Below are positions 27,037 to 38,216 of a stretch of DNA of 64,000 bases, piece after piece (the stretch's first letter is position 1; each line of letters begins with the position of its first letter). The position numbers were made by a program, and so were the translations under genes. A model generated the notes under the pieces. That model was not told where the DNA came from. It saw only the letters and a list, made by a program, of their open reading frames with translations, and searched no databases. Source of the stretch: Ammoniphilus oxalaticus (GTDB lineage Bacteria > Bacillota > Bacilli > Aneurinibacillales > RAOX-1); NCBI RefSeq assembly GCF_003609605.1, contig NZ_MCHY01000009.1, positions 489,058 through 553,057 of the forward strand, written 5' to 3'.

Positions 27037-27585
27037 TTGGCAGTTACGGAAAAAGATAAGTGGCAGGATGTTGCCCTTGTAGATATTTCTTATGAAGTTT
27101 TGAACCAAGCGAACAAATCGATGACGTATCGTGAGATCTTTCAAAATGCGGCCCAGTTAAAGGGGTTGACGGATGAAGAATTAATGAATCTTATTCCGCA
27201 GGTGTATACGGAAATGAACCTCGACGGTCGTTTCATTTGCATTAGCCCCGGGCAATGGGGTTTGAAAAAGTGGTATACATCCGAAGCGATTGAGGAGTCT
27301 GTTGAGGCCCTGGCCCGCAAGAAGGGCATCGATGACGATGATGAGGATTACGGCATCGAAGGGGAAGATGAAGTCGTTGAAGAAGTGTTTGCCGATGCGG
27401 AAGCTTTCAAAACGAAGAAAAGTTCGCGGGTGAAAGACGATGACGACGAAGAAGATGATGATGAGGAAGAAGATCTGGAAGAAGATCTAGAATTCGATGA
27501 CGAAGAGGAAGAAGAAGAGGAAGAAGAAGGGTTCGATGAGGAATACGACGAAGATGATGCCGACGACGCGGATGAAGATCGATAA
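27037..27585 (+). CDS. rpoE: RNA polymerase delta subunit
   Basis: The 182-residue protein has the folded HARE-HTH N-terminal domain of delta (VDISYEVLNQANKSMTYREIF near residue 15, RFICISPGQWGLKKWY near residue 70). Its disordered C-terminal half is almost entirely aspartate and glutamate. Delta promotes recycling of core RNA polymerase and weakens non-specific nucleic-acid contacts. TTG 27037 has GAAGGGAAG upstream; GTG 27028 is possible. The order rpoE-pyrG-spo0F-fba is that of B. subtilis. The repetitive GAN codons of the tail create a long serine-rich open frame on the other strand, which is an artefact. Confidence 0.93.
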   Translation: MAVTEKDKWQDVALVDISYEVLNQANKSMTYREIFQNAAQLKGLTDEELMNLIPQVYTEMNLDGRFICISPGQWGLKKWYTSEAIEESVEALARKKGIDDDDEDYGIEGEDEVVEEVFADAEAFKTKKSSRVKDDDDEEDDDEEEDLEEDLEFDDEEEEEEEEEGFDEEYDEDDADDADEDR

Positions 27586-27601
27586 CGCGGCATAATTAGA
27601 C

Positions 27602-27639
27602 TTGACAATCTGCTTGCCCCTCTTGTACAATTTTCGATG
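27602..27639 (+). promoter_or_regulatory. Sigma-A promoter of pyrG with GGGC start
   Basis: TTGACA (27602-27607) and TACAAT (27626-27631) are 18 bp apart. Seven bases after the -10 box the transcript would begin GGGCTTC at 27639. A GGGC start is the hallmark of reiterative G addition at low CTP in Gram-positive pyrG promoters. Confidence 0.8.
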
Positions 27640-27686
27640 GGCTTCACTTAAAGAAACGTAAAAAAATGTGTTTTATATGATAGATC

Positions 27687-27745
27687 AAACAAAAAACGCC
27701 CCTAAACCAACACGGGATAGGCATCGCGTTTTTTGTTTTTTTTTG
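27687..27745 (+). terminator. pyrG attenuator
   Basis: CAAAAAACGC pairs with GCGTTTTTTG, and inner CCTA pairs with TAGG, followed by a long T-run. The 5' arm contains GCCCCT, which could pair with a poly-G tail added at the transcript start, forming an antiterminator when CTP is low. It lies between the promoter and pyrG, as in B. subtilis. Confidence 0.78.
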
Positions 27746-27776
27746 TTCAAAATGGCAAATGCTAGGTACAAACTAA

Positions 27777-29429
<1,653 letters not shown>

Positions 29430-29438
29430 ATTCCATAA

Positions 29439-29470
29439 GAAGGAATTTCGGGTGGCGATCTCGAAATACT
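29439..29470 (+). promoter_or_regulatory. Possible sigma-H promoter of spo0F
   Basis: GAAGGAATT fits the sigma-H -35 consensus (RNAGGAWWW). After about 12 bp a GAAAT sits where GAAT is expected, so the -10 box is imperfect. spo0F of B. subtilis has a sigma-H promoter, which motivates the reading. Confidence 0.35.
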
Positions 29471-29547
29471 TGAAGTGGCCTAATTTTTTAGAAAAGACCG
29501 TGCGAGATATATAAAGTCCATTTCAATGAAAAGGGGAGGCAGCAAGA

Positions 29548-29913
29548 ATGGATCAAAACAAGGTGCTTATCGTCGACGATCAGTACGGCATTCGCGTGTT
29601 GCTTTTTGAAGTGTTTGGCAGGGAAGGATATGAAACGTTTCAAGCGGCTAATGGAAAAGAGGCGCTTGATATCGTTCATAATCAATCACCGGACCTGGTC
29701 ATTTTGGATATGAAAATACCAGGAATGGACGGTCTAGAAATTTTGCGTGAAATTAAGAAGATCGACCAAGAAATTAAAGTGATTATGATGACGGCTTATG
29801 GAGAATTGGATATGATCAAAGAAGCGACTGAGCTAGGGGCGTTGACTCATTTTACAAAGCCGTTTGATATCGATGAATTAAGATTAGCTGTCCGAAGTCA
29901 ACTAGCGGTATAA
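29548..29913 (+). CDS. spo0F: Sporulation phosphorelay response regulator Spo0F
   Basis: The 121-residue protein is a single receiver domain without an output domain. It carries the acidic pair VDDQYG, the phosphorylated aspartate in [12 protein letters not shown] near residue 54, the threonine in MMTAYGEL and the lysine in HFTKPFD. In B. subtilis Spo0F takes phosphate from sporulation kinases and passes it to Spo0B. Its place between pyrG and fbaA is the conserved one. AAGGGGAGGC precedes the ATG. Confidence 0.93.
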   Translation: MDQNKVLIVDDQYGIRVLLFEVFGREGYETFQAANGKEALDIVHNQSPDLVILDMKIPGMDGLEILREIKKIDQEIKVIMMTAYGELDMIKEATELGALTHFTKPFDIDELRLAVRSQLAV

Positions 29914-29925
29914 AATGGTCCGCTT

Positions 29926-29937
29926 AGGAGAAACTCC
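29926..29937 (+). repeat. Single copy of the GGAGAAACTCC core
   Basis: CGCTTAGGAGAAACTCC matches the core of the 71-bp array at 26614 in permuted form. It lies between spo0F and fbaA and forms a small hairpin, possibly a remnant of that array. Confidence 0.5.
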
Positions 29938-29983
29938 GATGGAGAGAATAAAAATTTTTGCATAAATGTGGAGGAGATTCCGT

Positions 29984-30850
29984 ATGCCATTAGTATCAAT
30001 GACAGATATGCTAAATAAAGCAGTAGAAGGTAAATATGCGGTTGGACAATTCAATTTAAATAACTTGGAATTTACGCAAGCGATTTTGCAAGCGGCTGAA
30101 GAAGAACAATCCCCTGTTATTCTTGGTGTGAGTGAAGGAGCGGGGCGCTATATGGGCGGGTTCAAAACGGTCGTGAACATCGTCAAAGGATTAATCGAGG
30201 ACTATCAGATTACCGTTCCCGTCGCGATTCACCTGGACCATGGATCCAGTTTTGAAAAGTGCGTGGAAGCAATCTATGCTGGCTTCACTTCGGTGATGAT
30301 CGATGGCTCCCATTTACCGTTGGAAGAAAACATCGCTTTGACGAAGCGGGTTGTCGATGTTGCTCATGCGTTAGGCATTTCCGTTGAAGCGGAGTTGGGT
30401 CGAATCGGCGGGCAAGAAGATGATCTGATTGTGGATGACGCGGAAGCTGCGTACGCCATTCCAGCGGAGTGCGATCAGCTCGTGCGCGAAACAGGTGTGG
30501 ATTGCTTCGCTCCGGCGCTTGGTTCGGTGCATGGTCCTTATAAAGGGGAACCGAATCTAGGTTTCGATCGGATGGAACAGGTGCAAAAGTTAACGGGTGT
30601 TCCGCTTGTGCTGCACGGAGGAACAGGGATTCCAACGAAGGATATTCAGCGAGCGATTTCGCTTGGAACAGCGAAAATCAACGTCAATACGGAAAGCCAG
30701 ATGACATCGGCGGCAACCGTGCGTAAAGTTTTGGAGGAAAATCCAAATCTATATGACCCGCGTAAATATTTAGGACCGGCCCGCGAAACGATTAAGGAAA
30801 CGGTTAAAGGAAAAATGAGAGAATTCGGTAGCAGCAACAAAGCCAAATAA
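29984..30850 (+). CDS. fbaA: Fructose-bisphosphate aldolase, class II
   Basis: The 288-residue zinc enzyme splits fructose 1,6-bisphosphate in glycolysis. The catalytic aspartate and zinc-binding histidine are in [13 protein letters not shown] near residue 80. Further metal and substrate residues lie in [22 protein letters not shown] and [11 protein letters not shown] 29984 has GGAGGAGA at 5 nt; the frame upstream to 29966 overlaps that site. A transaldolase gene follows after 28 bp, as in B. subtilis fbaA-ywjH. Confidence 0.95.
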   Translation: MPLVSMTDMLNKAVEGKYAVGQFNLNNLEFTQAILQAAEEEQSPVILGVSEGAGRYMGGFKTVVNIVKGLIEDYQITVPVAIHLDHGSSFEKCVEAIYAGFTSVMIDGSHLPLEENIALTKRVVDVAHALGISVEAELGRIGGQEDDLIVDDAEAAYAIPAECDQLVRETGVDCFAPALGSVHGPYKGEPNLGFDRMEQVQKLTGVPLVLHGGTGIPTKDIQRAISLGTAKINVNTESQMTSAATVRKVLEENPNLYDPRKYLGPARETIKETVKGKMREFGSSNKAK

Positions 30851-30878
30851 AGCTTCTAAAACAACGAGGAGGAATAAC

Positions 30879-31523
30879 ATGAAGTTTTTCATTGACACGG
30901 CGAATACAGACGAAATTCGTGAAATAAATAATTGGGGTGTGTTGGCGGGCGTAACGACAAATCCTTCGCTCGTCGCAAAGGAAGGGCGCGACTTTATTGA
31001 AACGTTGAAGGAGATTATCGAAATTGTTGATGGACCCATCAGCGCCGAAGTGATCAGTACGGAAGCGACAGGTATGATTGAAGAAGCGAAGCAATTCACT
31101 TCCCTTTCTGATAACATCGTCATTAAAGTGCCAATGACATCGGAAGGTTTAAAAGCGGTCAAGCATTTTTCCGCAAATAACATCAAAACGAATGTGACCC
31201 TCGTGTTTAGCGCCAACCAAGCGTTGTTAGCCGCTCGAGCTGGAGCGACTTTTGTCTCGCCATTTTTAGGCCGGTTGGACGATATTGGATCTGACGGGAT
31301 GATCTTGATTGAAGACATCGTTGAAATTTTCGACGCGCATGGGCTTGATACGGAAATTATCGCCGCCAGCATTCGTCACCCGGTTCACGTTTTGGCAGCC
31401 GCAAAAGAAGGAGCCCATATCGGCACGATCCCATACAAGGTGTTTAAGCAAATCATTCAGCACCCATTGACTGACGCGGGAATCGAGCGGTTTTTGGCAG
31501 ACTGGGAGAGCGCCAAAAAGTAG
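30879..31523 (+). CDS. tal: Transaldolase, short MipB/TalC type
   Basis: The 214-residue protein belongs to the short transaldolase subfamily (also fructose-6-phosphate aldolase-like). [16 protein letters not shown] opens it, the Schiff-base lysine is in [12 protein letters not shown] near residue 85, and [20 protein letters not shown] follows. It acts in the non-oxidative pentose phosphate pathway. AGGAGG precedes the ATG. It is probably cotranscribed with fbaA and ends before a terminator. Confidence 0.93.
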   Translation: MKFFIDTANTDEIREINNWGVLAGVTTNPSLVAKEGRDFIETLKEIIEIVDGPISAEVISTEATGMIEEAKQFTSLSDNIVIKVPMTSEGLKAVKHFSANNIKTNVTLVFSANQALLAARAGATFVSPFLGRLDDIGSDGMILIEDIVEIFDAHGLDTEIIAASIRHPVHVLAAAKEGAHIGTIPYKVFKQIIQHPLTDAGIERFLADWESAKK

Positions 31524-31532
31524 ATTAGGGAT

Positions 31533-31557
31533 AAAGCACCTTCGTCAAGGTGCTTTT
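31533..31557 (+). terminator. Terminator after transaldolase gene
   Basis: AAAGCACCTT pairs perfectly with AAGGTGCTTT around CGTC; the T-run is short (TTTT). Confidence 0.75.
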
Positions 31558-31664
31558 ACCGTTTTAACTGAATTCCAGCTCTAGTTTTCGGCGGGCGGGA
31601 TCTTACCGAATTTTAGAGGAATATTCGTTGGGAAAATATAAACAAATGTGCTGGGGAGGGAACA

Positions 31665-32948
31665 ATGGAGAAGCTGTATATCAGTGGTGGAAATCCCTTG
31701 CGGGGGACGGTGACGATCAGTGGAGCGAAGAACAGCGCGGTTGCTTTAATCCCAGCATCCATTTTGGCTGAGTCTCCTGTCATCATCGACAACTTGCCCC
31801 ATATTAACGACGTTGAAATTTACATTAAAATTTTAAAGGAACTAGGGGCTGCCGTGAAGTTGGAGGGCTCGTCTTTATACATAGATCCGCGCGGGATTCA
31901 ATCCAAACCGTTACCGAACGGGAAGGTGCAGAAATTACGGGCTTCGTACTATTTGATGGGAGCGATGCTTGGCCGATTTGGCGAGGCGATGATCGGTCTG
32001 CCAGGTGGTTGCAATTTGGGTCCGCGCCCGATTGATCAACACATTAAAGGATTCGAAGCGCTTGGGGCGACCGTTGAATCGATGGACGGAAGTCTTTCCT
32101 TAAAAGCGACGGAACTACGCGGGGACAAAATTTATCTCGATGTGGTTAGCGTGGGGGCAACGATTAACATTATGCTTGCCGCGGCCCGCTCTGAAGGCTT
32201 AACAATTATCGAGAATGCCGCGAAAGAGCCAGAAATTATCGATGTAGCCACGCTGCTCACCTCGATGGGGGCAACGATCAAAGGGGCAGGCACCGATGTG
32301 ATTCGGATTACAGGGAAGTCGAAATTGCTCGGCTGTCGTCACTCAATTATCCCTGATCGAATTGAAGCGGGCACATATATGATTGCCGCTGCGGCAACTC
32401 GCGGCGATGTGACGATCGAACAAGTCATCCCGCGTCATTTAGAAGGAATCACCGCGAAGTTAGAAGAAATGGGCATTCGTGTGTTGGAAGGCGACGAGTC
32501 GATTCGCGTCGCGCCGCAAAAACAGACTCCTTTTCGTTCAGTTAACGTGCGCACAGGTCCATACCCTGGTTTTGCGACCGATTTACAACAGCCGATGACG
32601 TCACTGTTGAGTATTTCGGAAGGAACGAGTGTCGTCACCGACAGTATATACGCCGCTCGTTTTCGGCATGTCGATGAACTCGCGCGGATGGGAGCTAGAA
32701 TCAATGTGGAAGGTAGTTCCGCATTCATTGAAGGAAACGCCGCTGGTTTAAGAGGGGCTCAAGTGACTGCATCTGATTTACGAGCGGGAGCGGCGCTTGT
32801 TGTGGCTGCGTTGAGCGCCCAAGGTGTGACGGAGATCGGCGGGGTTGAGCACATTGATCGCGGATATGATATGCTGGAGGAAAAGCTGTTAGCGTTAGGA
32901 GCCAACGTGTGGCGCAAGGATGAAAGGGTGGGTATTCATGGAGCGTAG
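31665..32948 (+). CDS. murA: UDP-N-acetylglucosamine 1-carboxyvinyltransferase 2
   Basis: The 427-residue enzyme transfers enolpyruvate to UDP-GlcNAc, the first committed step of peptidoglycan synthesis and the target of fosfomycin. [14 protein letters not shown] carries the conserved lysine-asparagine, and the loop [15 protein letters not shown] near residue 118 keeps the fosfomycin-reactive cysteine. Location after the transaldolase gene matches murAB (murZ) of B. subtilis, the second MurA paralogue. GGGGAGGG precedes the ATG. The end overlaps glpX by 11 bp. Confidence 0.94.
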   Translation: MEKLYISGGNPLRGTVTISGAKNSAVALIPASILAESPVIIDNLPHINDVEIYIKILKELGAAVKLEGSSLYIDPRGIQSKPLPNGKVQKLRASYYLMGAMLGRFGEAMIGLPGGCNLGPRPIDQHIKGFEALGATVESMDGSLSLKATELRGDKIYLDVVSVGATINIMLAAARSEGLTIIENAAKEPEIIDVATLLTSMGATIKGAGTDVIRITGKSKLLGCRHSIIPDRIEAGTYMIAAAATRGDVTIEQVIPRHLEGITAKLEEMGIRVLEGDESIRVAPQKQTPFRSVNVRTGPYPGFATDLQQPMTSLLSISEGTSVVTDSIYAARFRHVDELARMGARINVEGSSAFIEGNAAGLRGAQVTASDLRAGAALVVAALSAQGVTEIGGVEHIDRGYDMLEEKLLALGANVWRKDERVGIHGA

Positions 32949-33903
32949 TTTAACCTTAGAATTGGTTAGGGTTACGGAAGCGGCAGCTTTAGCCTCATCA
33001 AGATGGATGGGGTTTGGCAAAAAAAATGAAGCCGACGATGCGGCGACGACCGCAATGCGAGCCGAATTTAACAAAGTACCGATGGATGGAACCGTCGTAA
33101 TCGGAGAAGGGGAAATGGACGAAGCTCCGATGCTCTATATTGGCGAAAAGATCGGCGCGGGCGACGGACCCGCAGTCGATGTCGCGGTGGATCCGTTAGA
33201 AGGCACGAACATCGTCGCCAAAGGCGTTTGGAACGCGCTTAGCGTGTTGGCGATCGCCGACCGCGGTAATTTGCTGCATGCTCCAGATATGTACATGGAT
33301 AAGATTGCGGTAGGTCCAGAATGTGTCGGGTCGATTGATATTAACCGCAGTGTGCGCGAAAATTTAGAGGCCGTGTCTAAGCGCAAAGGCAAAGAACTAC
33401 GCGATTTAACCGCTATCATCCTTGATCGACCGAGACACGAACAGCTCATTCAGGAAGTGCGCGATGCGGGTGTGCGGATTAAACTCATCTCTGACGGTGA
33501 TGTGGCGGCCGCGATCAATACCGCTTTTAGCGACACGGGCGTCGATATTATGTTGGGGGCTGGCGGAGCTCCCGAAGGCGTTATTTCCGCCGTCGCTTTG
33601 AAATGTCTCGGCGGCGAAATTCAAGGGCGGCTGTTGCCGAGTGATCAAGCGGAATATGATCGCTGCTTGGCGATGGGGTTGAAAGATCCGCGCCAAGTGC
33701 TGTTGATGGATGACCTTGTCAAAGGCGATGACGCGATCTTTGCCGCGACAGGCGTCACCGATGGGGAATTGTTGCAAGGCGTTCGCTTTAAAGGCGGTCG
33801 AGCCACAACGCATTCCGTTGTGATGCGAGCAAAAACGGGCACGATTCGCTTTATTAAGGGCGATCACTTACTTGCCTTAAAACCGAATTTGGTTATGAAA
33901 TAA
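32938..33903 (+). CDS. glpX: Fructose-1,6-bisphosphatase, class II
   Basis: The 321-residue metal-dependent phosphatase of gluconeogenesis has [17 protein letters not shown] near residue 58, the metal site VDPLEGTN near residue 85, and [16 protein letters not shown] near residue 205. ATG 32938 has AAAGGGTGGG at 5 nt and overlaps murA by 11 bp; the frame extending back to 32920 is not needed. A terminator follows before rho. Confidence 0.94.
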   Translation: MERSLTLELVRVTEAAALASSRWMGFGKKNEADDAATTAMRAEFNKVPMDGTVVIGEGEMDEAPMLYIGEKIGAGDGPAVDVAVDPLEGTNIVAKGVWNALSVLAIADRGNLLHAPDMYMDKIAVGPECVGSIDINRSVRENLEAVSKRKGKELRDLTAIILDRPRHEQLIQEVRDAGVRIKLISDGDVAAAINTAFSDTGVDIMLGAGGAPEGVISAVALKCLGGEIQGRLLPSDQAEYDRCLAMGLKDPRQVLLMDDLVKGDDAIFAATGVTDGELLQGVRFKGGRATTHSVVMRAKTGTIRFIKGDHLLALKPNLVMK

Positions 33904-33948
33904 TAGATAGCGGGAAATAATGGTTAGCTGTTCGCGGCTATGTGGAAT

Positions 33949-33995
33949 AAAGGGGGTTGACGTCTCTCAAATTCATCGGGACGTCCCCTTTTGTT
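33949..33995 (+). terminator. Terminator between glpX and rho
   Basis: AAAGGGG and GACGTC pair with GACGT and CCCCTTT, with a small bulge, followed by TTTTG. Confidence 0.65.
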
Positions 33996-34035
33996 CCTAT
34001 CAATCTCATTGGAAAGATGGTGTGTAACTGAAGCT

Positions 34036-35340
34036 ATGGACATGCAATTAGCGCAATTAGAGGAGAAGAAATTAACAGATTTGTATAAGCTTGCGAAAGA
34101 TTTTCAGATTCCTTACTACGGAAACATGAAGAAAAAGGAACTGATTTTTGCTATCTTACGAGCCCAAGCTGAAAAAAGCGGGCACATGTTTATGGAAGGC
34201 GTCTTGGAAATTCTTGCGGATGGATACGGATTTTTACGTCCGATCAACTATTTACCGAGCGCGGAAGATATTTATATCTCTGCTTCCCAAATTCGTCGCT
34301 TTGACCTCCGAACAGGCGACAAAGTATCCGGCAAAGTTCGTCCGCCGAAAGAAAGTGAACGTTACTTCGGTCTACTGCACGTAGACGCTGTCAATGGGGA
34401 AGCCCCCGATTTAGCATCTGAACGACTTCATTTTCCTGCCTTAACACCTCTTTACCCTCAGAAGAAGCTCGTTTTGGAGACCTCACCTAATCGTTTATCT
34501 TCTAGAGTCATAGACATTTTAGCTCCTGTAGGGCTAGGCCAACGCGGCTTAATTGTCGCTCCGCCGAAAGCTGGAAAGACGGTTTTACTTAAGGAAATCG
34601 CAAACAGTATCGCCGAAAATTACCCGGAGATCGAATTGTTCGTGCTATTGATTGATGAGCGACCGGAAGAAGTAACCGATATGCAGCGTTCCGTGGAAGC
34701 GGAGGTAGTTGCGTCAACGTTCGATGAATTGCCGGAAAATCATATTAAAGTGGCAGAGTTAGTGTTGGAGCGAGCCCAACGGTTAGTTGAACATCGCAAA
34801 GACGTCGTCATCTTAATGGACAGCATCACCCGATTAGCGCGCGCCTACAACCTTGTCATTCCGCCAAGCGGTCGCACGTTGTCAGGAGGAATTGACCCGG
34901 CAGCATTCCACCGTCCAAAACGGTTTTTTGGTTCCGCGCGAAATGTGGAAGAAGGCGGTAGCTTAACGATTTTGGCGACTGCGTTAGTGGAAACGGGCTC
35001 GAGAATGGACGATGTTATTTATGAAGAGTTCAAAGGGACGGGTAATATGGAATTGCACTTAGATCGCAAGCTGGCTGAACGCCGCATTTACCCTGCGATC
35101 GATATTCGCCGTTCAGGCACGCGTCGCGAAGAATTGTTGTTAGCGAAACAAGAGTTGGAACAAATTTGGGCGCTGCGTAAAACATTATCTGAAAATCCAG
35201 AAGTAACGGATTTGTTTTTGCGGAAAATCGGCGATACGAAGACAAACGTGGAATTCCTGGAATCGATCGATACAGCGAACGGGAATGGAAAGTCAAAAGC
35301 GGGTTCCGGGGGCGGCCGTCCAGCATCGACGATGGTTTAG
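34036..35340 (+). CDS. rho: Transcription termination factor Rho
   Basis: The 434-residue hexameric RNA helicase has an N-terminal helical Rho_N domain ([16 protein letters not shown]), an RNA-binding cold-shock-like domain ([18 protein letters not shown]) and the RecA-type ATPase with Walker [16 protein letters not shown] near residue 180 and Walker [15 protein letters not shown]. The C-terminal tail is glycine and serine rich. The chosen ATG 34036 has only a weak ribosome-binding site (GAAG), and ATG 34042 is possible. rho is autoregulated in Bacilli, but no site is visible. Confidence 0.95.
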   Translation: MDMQLAQLEEKKLTDLYKLAKDFQIPYYGNMKKKELIFAILRAQAEKSGHMFMEGVLEILADGYGFLRPINYLPSAEDIYISASQIRRFDLRTGDKVSGKVRPPKESERYFGLLHVDAVNGEAPDLASERLHFPALTPLYPQKKLVLETSPNRLSSRVIDILAPVGLGQRGLIVAPPKAGKTVLLKEIANSIAENYPEIELFVLLIDERPEEVTDMQRSVEAEVVASTFDELPENHIKVAELVLERAQRLVEHRKDVVILMDSITRLARAYNLVIPPSGRTLSGGIDPAAFHRPKRFFGSARNVEEGGSLTILATALVETGSRMDDVIYEEFKGTGNMELHLDRKLAERRIYPAIDIRRSGTRREELLLAKQELEQIWALRKTLSENPEVTDLFLRKIGDTKTNVEFLESIDTANGNGKSKAGSGGGRPASTMV

Positions 35341-35361
35341 AAAAAGTAAGGAGTTATCATC

Positions 35362-36615
35362 ATGAATCTTGTGTATGCAGATGAACGGGGACAGGTATAC
35401 GATCACCCCCGTCTCGCGGCCATTGCTCGCAGCGGGGAAAATTTAATGGAAATTTTAGAAGAAGAACTGATTCCGCTGCCAGAGGGAGCCAGCTTGGTCA
35501 GTTTGCCGAACACACGACCTGTCGGTATGGATCCGAATACAGGCGAAATGCAGCTGATCGCTGAAGGCAGCGCAGTCGGGGCGTTGTTGCCGCAAGGTTT
35601 CACGCGACTGATGTTGCCAGGCTACATGAAGACCGATCCTGACTACAAATTTCCGTTGTTCGGTTATACAGCTGTCGTCTGGAAAGACAATCAGTTCTAC
35701 GTGGCCGCAACGCAAAGCGACGAGCATAATAAATGGAATCCTGCTCATTGTCCGCATGATGAAGTTAAACTGCGCGTGGATGAAATGTTAGCTCAGTATC
35801 CAGACAATCGGGTCGTTCAGCATCTTTCGCATTGCGCGTTGGAGTATGAATGTTTAACCGCGTCGAACACCTTTTTAAACCGCTGGGAAGGCGGCATCCC
35901 CGTTTCCTATTCATGCAACGCTGGCTGTTACGGTTGTATTTCCGAACAACCGGATGACAGCGGCTTTGTCGCTCCGCAAACACGGATGAATTTTAAACCG
36001 AACGCGGATGAGCTTACCGAGATTATGCTGCATCACTTGCAAACGCCTGAAAGCATTATTAGCTTTGGACAAGGTTGTGAAGGGGAACCGTCGACACAAG
36101 CGCGGTTGATCGTGGAATCGATCCAGCGGACGCGGGCGCAAACAAAGCAAGGCTATATTAACATGAATACAAATGGCGGCTTGACCGATCATATTAAAGC
36201 GATCGTTGACGCGGGTTTGGATTTGATTCGAGTCAGCACGATCAGCGCGATTGACGAGCATTACAATGTGTATTACAAACCGCGCGGTTACTCACTGCAA
36301 AACTTAGAGAAATCGTTACGCTATTGCGCGGATCGCGGGGTCTATTCGTCGATCAACTATTTGTGCTTTCCAGGCGTATTTGATCGCGAGGAGGAAATGG
36401 AAGCGATGATTGAATTCGTGCGTCGCTCTGGCGTCAACCTGATTCAATTGCGCAATCTAAACATTGACCCCGATAGCTATTTGGAAATGATCCCAAAACC
36501 GCAAGGCGAAATCTTCGGTATGAAGCAAGCGCTCGAAATTTATCGGCAGGAGTTACCGGACGTCGTGATTGGTTCCTATACACATGTACCACCGCGAACA
36601 TTTGCAGGGAAGTAG
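35362..36615 (+). CDS. Radical SAM protein of unknown function
   Basis: The 417-residue protein has the radical SAM cluster motif as CNAGCYGC near residue 190, preceded by GGIPVSYS and followed by EQPDDSGFVAP. Further features are a GEPS segment (GQGCEGEPSTQAR), the NMNTNGG strand and a C-terminal GSYTHVPPRTF. The 180 residues before the cluster are unusual for simple radical SAM enzymes and contain HCPHDEVKLR, possibly a second metal-binding part. It follows rho by 21 bp with GGAGT before its ATG. I recognise the fold but not the substrate. Confidence 0.78.
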   Translation: MNLVYADERGQVYDHPRLAAIARSGENLMEILEEELIPLPEGASLVSLPNTRPVGMDPNTGEMQLIAEGSAVGALLPQGFTRLMLPGYMKTDPDYKFPLFGYTAVVWKDNQFYVAATQSDEHNKWNPAHCPHDEVKLRVDEMLAQYPDNRVVQHLSHCALEYECLTASNTFLNRWEGGIPVSYSCNAGCYGCISEQPDDSGFVAPQTRMNFKPNADELTEIMLHHLQTPESIISFGQGCEGEPSTQARLIVESIQRTRAQTKQGYINMNTNGGLTDHIKAIVDAGLDLIRVSTISAIDEHYNVYYKPRGYSLQNLEKSLRYCADRGVYSSINYLCFPGVFDREEEMEAMIEFVRRSGVNLIQLRNLNIDPDSYLEMIPKPQGEIFGMKQALEIYRQELPDVVIGSYTHVPPRTFAGK

Positions 36616-36663
36616 TGTTGTCGGCGGCTCGGGTCCGATGATCTACGCTAGGTTCGACTAGGT

Positions 36664-36968
36664 TCTAACGGGAGTTTATGCCATTACAAAGGGTGTCCCC
36701 TCGTCCTCGGCTGCTGCAAAGGTCAAAACTCCCGTTGCAAGCAAGGTCGCGCGAATGGATTTTGGCTGCTCGACTAGGCTCTAACGGGAGTTTGTGCCGT
36801 TACACCGGGTGTCCCCTCGTCCTCGACTACTGCAAAGGTCAAAACTCCCGTTGCAAGGTCGCGCGAATGGATTTTGGCTGATCGACTAGGCTCTAACGGG
36901 AGTTTGTGCCATTACAAAGGGTGTCCCCCCGTCCTCGACTACTGCAAAGGTCAAAACTCCCGTTGCAA
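36664..36968 (+). repeat. Three-copy 112-116 bp hairpin array before rpmE
   Basis: Units start with TCTAACGGGAGTTT at 36664, 36780 and 36892 (periods 116 and 112). Each ends in AAAACTCCCGTTGCAA, so AACGGGAGTTT and AAACTCCCGTT form an 11-bp stem around a loop of about 50 nt containing GGGTGTCCCC. Linkers between units read GGTCGCGCGAATGGATTTTGGCTG. The unit ends match those of the cluster after argS (9941). Between 36969 and 37139 I see only low-information sequence with a GGGGGGGG run near 37111. Confidence 0.9.
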
Positions 36969-37139
36969 TTTGTCCAGAGCAGTCTGCATTCGGTCCAAAG
37001 ACGGCCACCACCTTTTACTTATATTATGTTGGAGTCAAATCGCAGTCAGGACGTTGAAGATAGGGCCTCACCAGGATCCGCCGGCCTTCCGATTTTTATT
37101 ATCTCAAGTTGGGGGGGGCTCGACTTTCTTAATTCGGAG

Positions 37140-37169
37140 TTGAAACAGACCTTTTCCTCGTGCTATAAT
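37140..37169 (+). promoter_or_regulatory. Sigma-A promoter of rpmE
   Basis: TTGAAA (37140-37145) and a perfect TATAAT (37164-37169) are 18 bp apart, with TGC directly before the -10 box (extended -10). Confidence 0.75.
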
Positions 37170-37234
37170 ATTTCTTGTGTTTTGAGTAATACTCTGGCCT
37201 TACAGGAGGACCAGGGCGGAAAGAGGTGAAATGA

Positions 37235-37432
37235 ATGAAATCGGCTATTCATCCTGAATACAAAGTTACAAAAGTGACTTGCGCATGCGGTAACGAATTC
37301 GAAACAGGATCTGTGAAAGAAAACCTTCGCGTTGAAATCTGCTCTGAGTGCCATCCTTTCTATACAGGTAAGCAGAAGTTTGTGGACGCAGGCGGACGAG
37401 TGGACAGATTTAAAAGAAAATACGGAATCTAA
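37235..37432 (+). CDS. rpmE: Ribosomal protein L31, zinc-binding (C+) form
   Basis: The 65-residue 50S protein keeps four cysteine ligands: VTCACGNEF near residue 13 and [10 protein letters not shown] near residue 38. This is the zinc-containing type, replaced by YtiA-like forms under zinc limitation. AGAGGTGAA precedes the ATG at 37235. A terminator follows. B. subtilis has tdk next; here a lipoprotein gene takes that place. Confidence 0.95.
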   Translation: MKSAIHPEYKVTKVTCACGNEFETGSVKENLRVEICSECHPFYTGKQKFVDAGGRVDRFKRKYGI

Positions 37433-37456
37433 TCCAATATTTTTGGGTCAAACGAG

Positions 37457-37495
37457 ACGAGCGGGGAAGCAAATAGCCTGCTCGTTTTTTGTTTT
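37457..37495 (+). terminator. Terminator after rpmE
   Basis: ACGAGC pairs with GCTCGT, with an inner AGC/GC pairing, followed by TTTTTTGTTTTT. Confidence 0.8.
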
Positions 37496-37625
37496 TCCTC
37501 CAATCTGTCTTGATCGGCTTTGGCCATCCTTCGACTTCGCCGACTGTCCATCCGTCGGCCTCCCTGTAAGTCCCACTTTAAAGTTGCCGCCCTACGGTTA
37601 AGCTAAACCCAAGGGAGGTGCTACC

Positions 37626-38087
37626 ATGCAAAAAAAATCATTCGCTGCGCCGTTACTATGCCTCGCCTTATCGGTTATGACAGCTTGTTCCAGCGGGTTA
37701 GGATATGACGATCGACCGCATCAACAGCGGGTGAACTCTTATGGGGCGCGTGATTATACGCATCAAACGGGAGCGTATGATCATGGTCCTGGTTACAACA
37801 ACGATTTCCAACCGGCCGACATGAACCCTACTTTGATCACAGGAACAAACGATTTATATAATGTGTCGGGCGATGCTCAGATTATGGCTGATTTAGCGTC
37901 TACCGTTCCCGGAGTAAAGGCCGCTCGCGCCCAAATTATTGGCGGAACCGCTCATGTTAAAGTCAGAATTGCAAAAGGGGCTGACGCGCTGCATGTTAGA
38001 CAAACCGTTTTAGAGCGAGTCGAGAAAAAAATGCCTCGCTACCAGATCAATGTAAAAAGAATGTTTGGAGTCGGAGTCGGAGGCTAA
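37626..38087 (+). CDS. YhcN/YlaJ-family sporulation lipoprotein
   Basis: The 153-residue protein has a lipoprotein signal peptide with lipobox TAC at residues 19-21 (SVMTACSSG). A hydrophilic stretch rich in H, Y and D follows, then a BON-like YhcN domain from about residue 75 (NVSGDAQIMADLASTVPGVK, later VKVRIAKGAD). Members are made in the forespore or spore coat and some affect germination; that role here is inferred. AGGGAGGTG precedes the ATG. Its stop lies inside the following terminator stem. Confidence 0.82.
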   Translation: MQKKSFAAPLLCLALSVMTACSSGLGYDDRPHQQRVNSYGARDYTHQTGAYDHGPGYNNDFQPADMNPTLITGTNDLYNVSGDAQIMADLASTVPGVKAARAQIIGGTAHVKVRIAKGADALHVRQTVLERVEKKMPRYQINVKRMFGVGVGG

Positions 38088-38105
38088 TCGCTTCCGACTT
38101 TTTTC
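38075..38105 (+). terminator. Terminator overlapping end of lipoprotein gene
   Basis: AGTCGGA pairs with TCCGACT around GGCTAATCGCT, followed by TTTTTT. The 5' arm lies within the last codons of the gene. Confidence 0.8.
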
Positions 38106-38147
38106 GTATGTTTAGAGTGAACGCATGCGGGGAAAACTAGGGACACA

Positions 38148-38176
38148 TTGACGAGAACGGTAATTATCTATATAAT
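38148..38176 (+). promoter_or_regulatory. Sigma-A promoter of prfA-prmC
   Basis: TTGACG (38148-38153) and TATAAT (38171-38176) are separated by exactly 17 bp, 41 bp before the prfA start. Confidence 0.85.
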
Positions 38177-38216
38177 TAGACTGTTATAAGTTACTTATAT
38201 ATTGAGGTGAACGGTT

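Noticed and set aside
27348-27647. Long serine-rich open frame on the minus strand opposite rpoE
   Set aside because: It is produced by the repetitive Asp/Glu codons of the delta subunit tail and has no ribosome-binding site.
36678-37229. Several short open frames in the rpmE upstream array
   Set aside because: They are translations of the tandem hairpin units in different frames, with no start signals.
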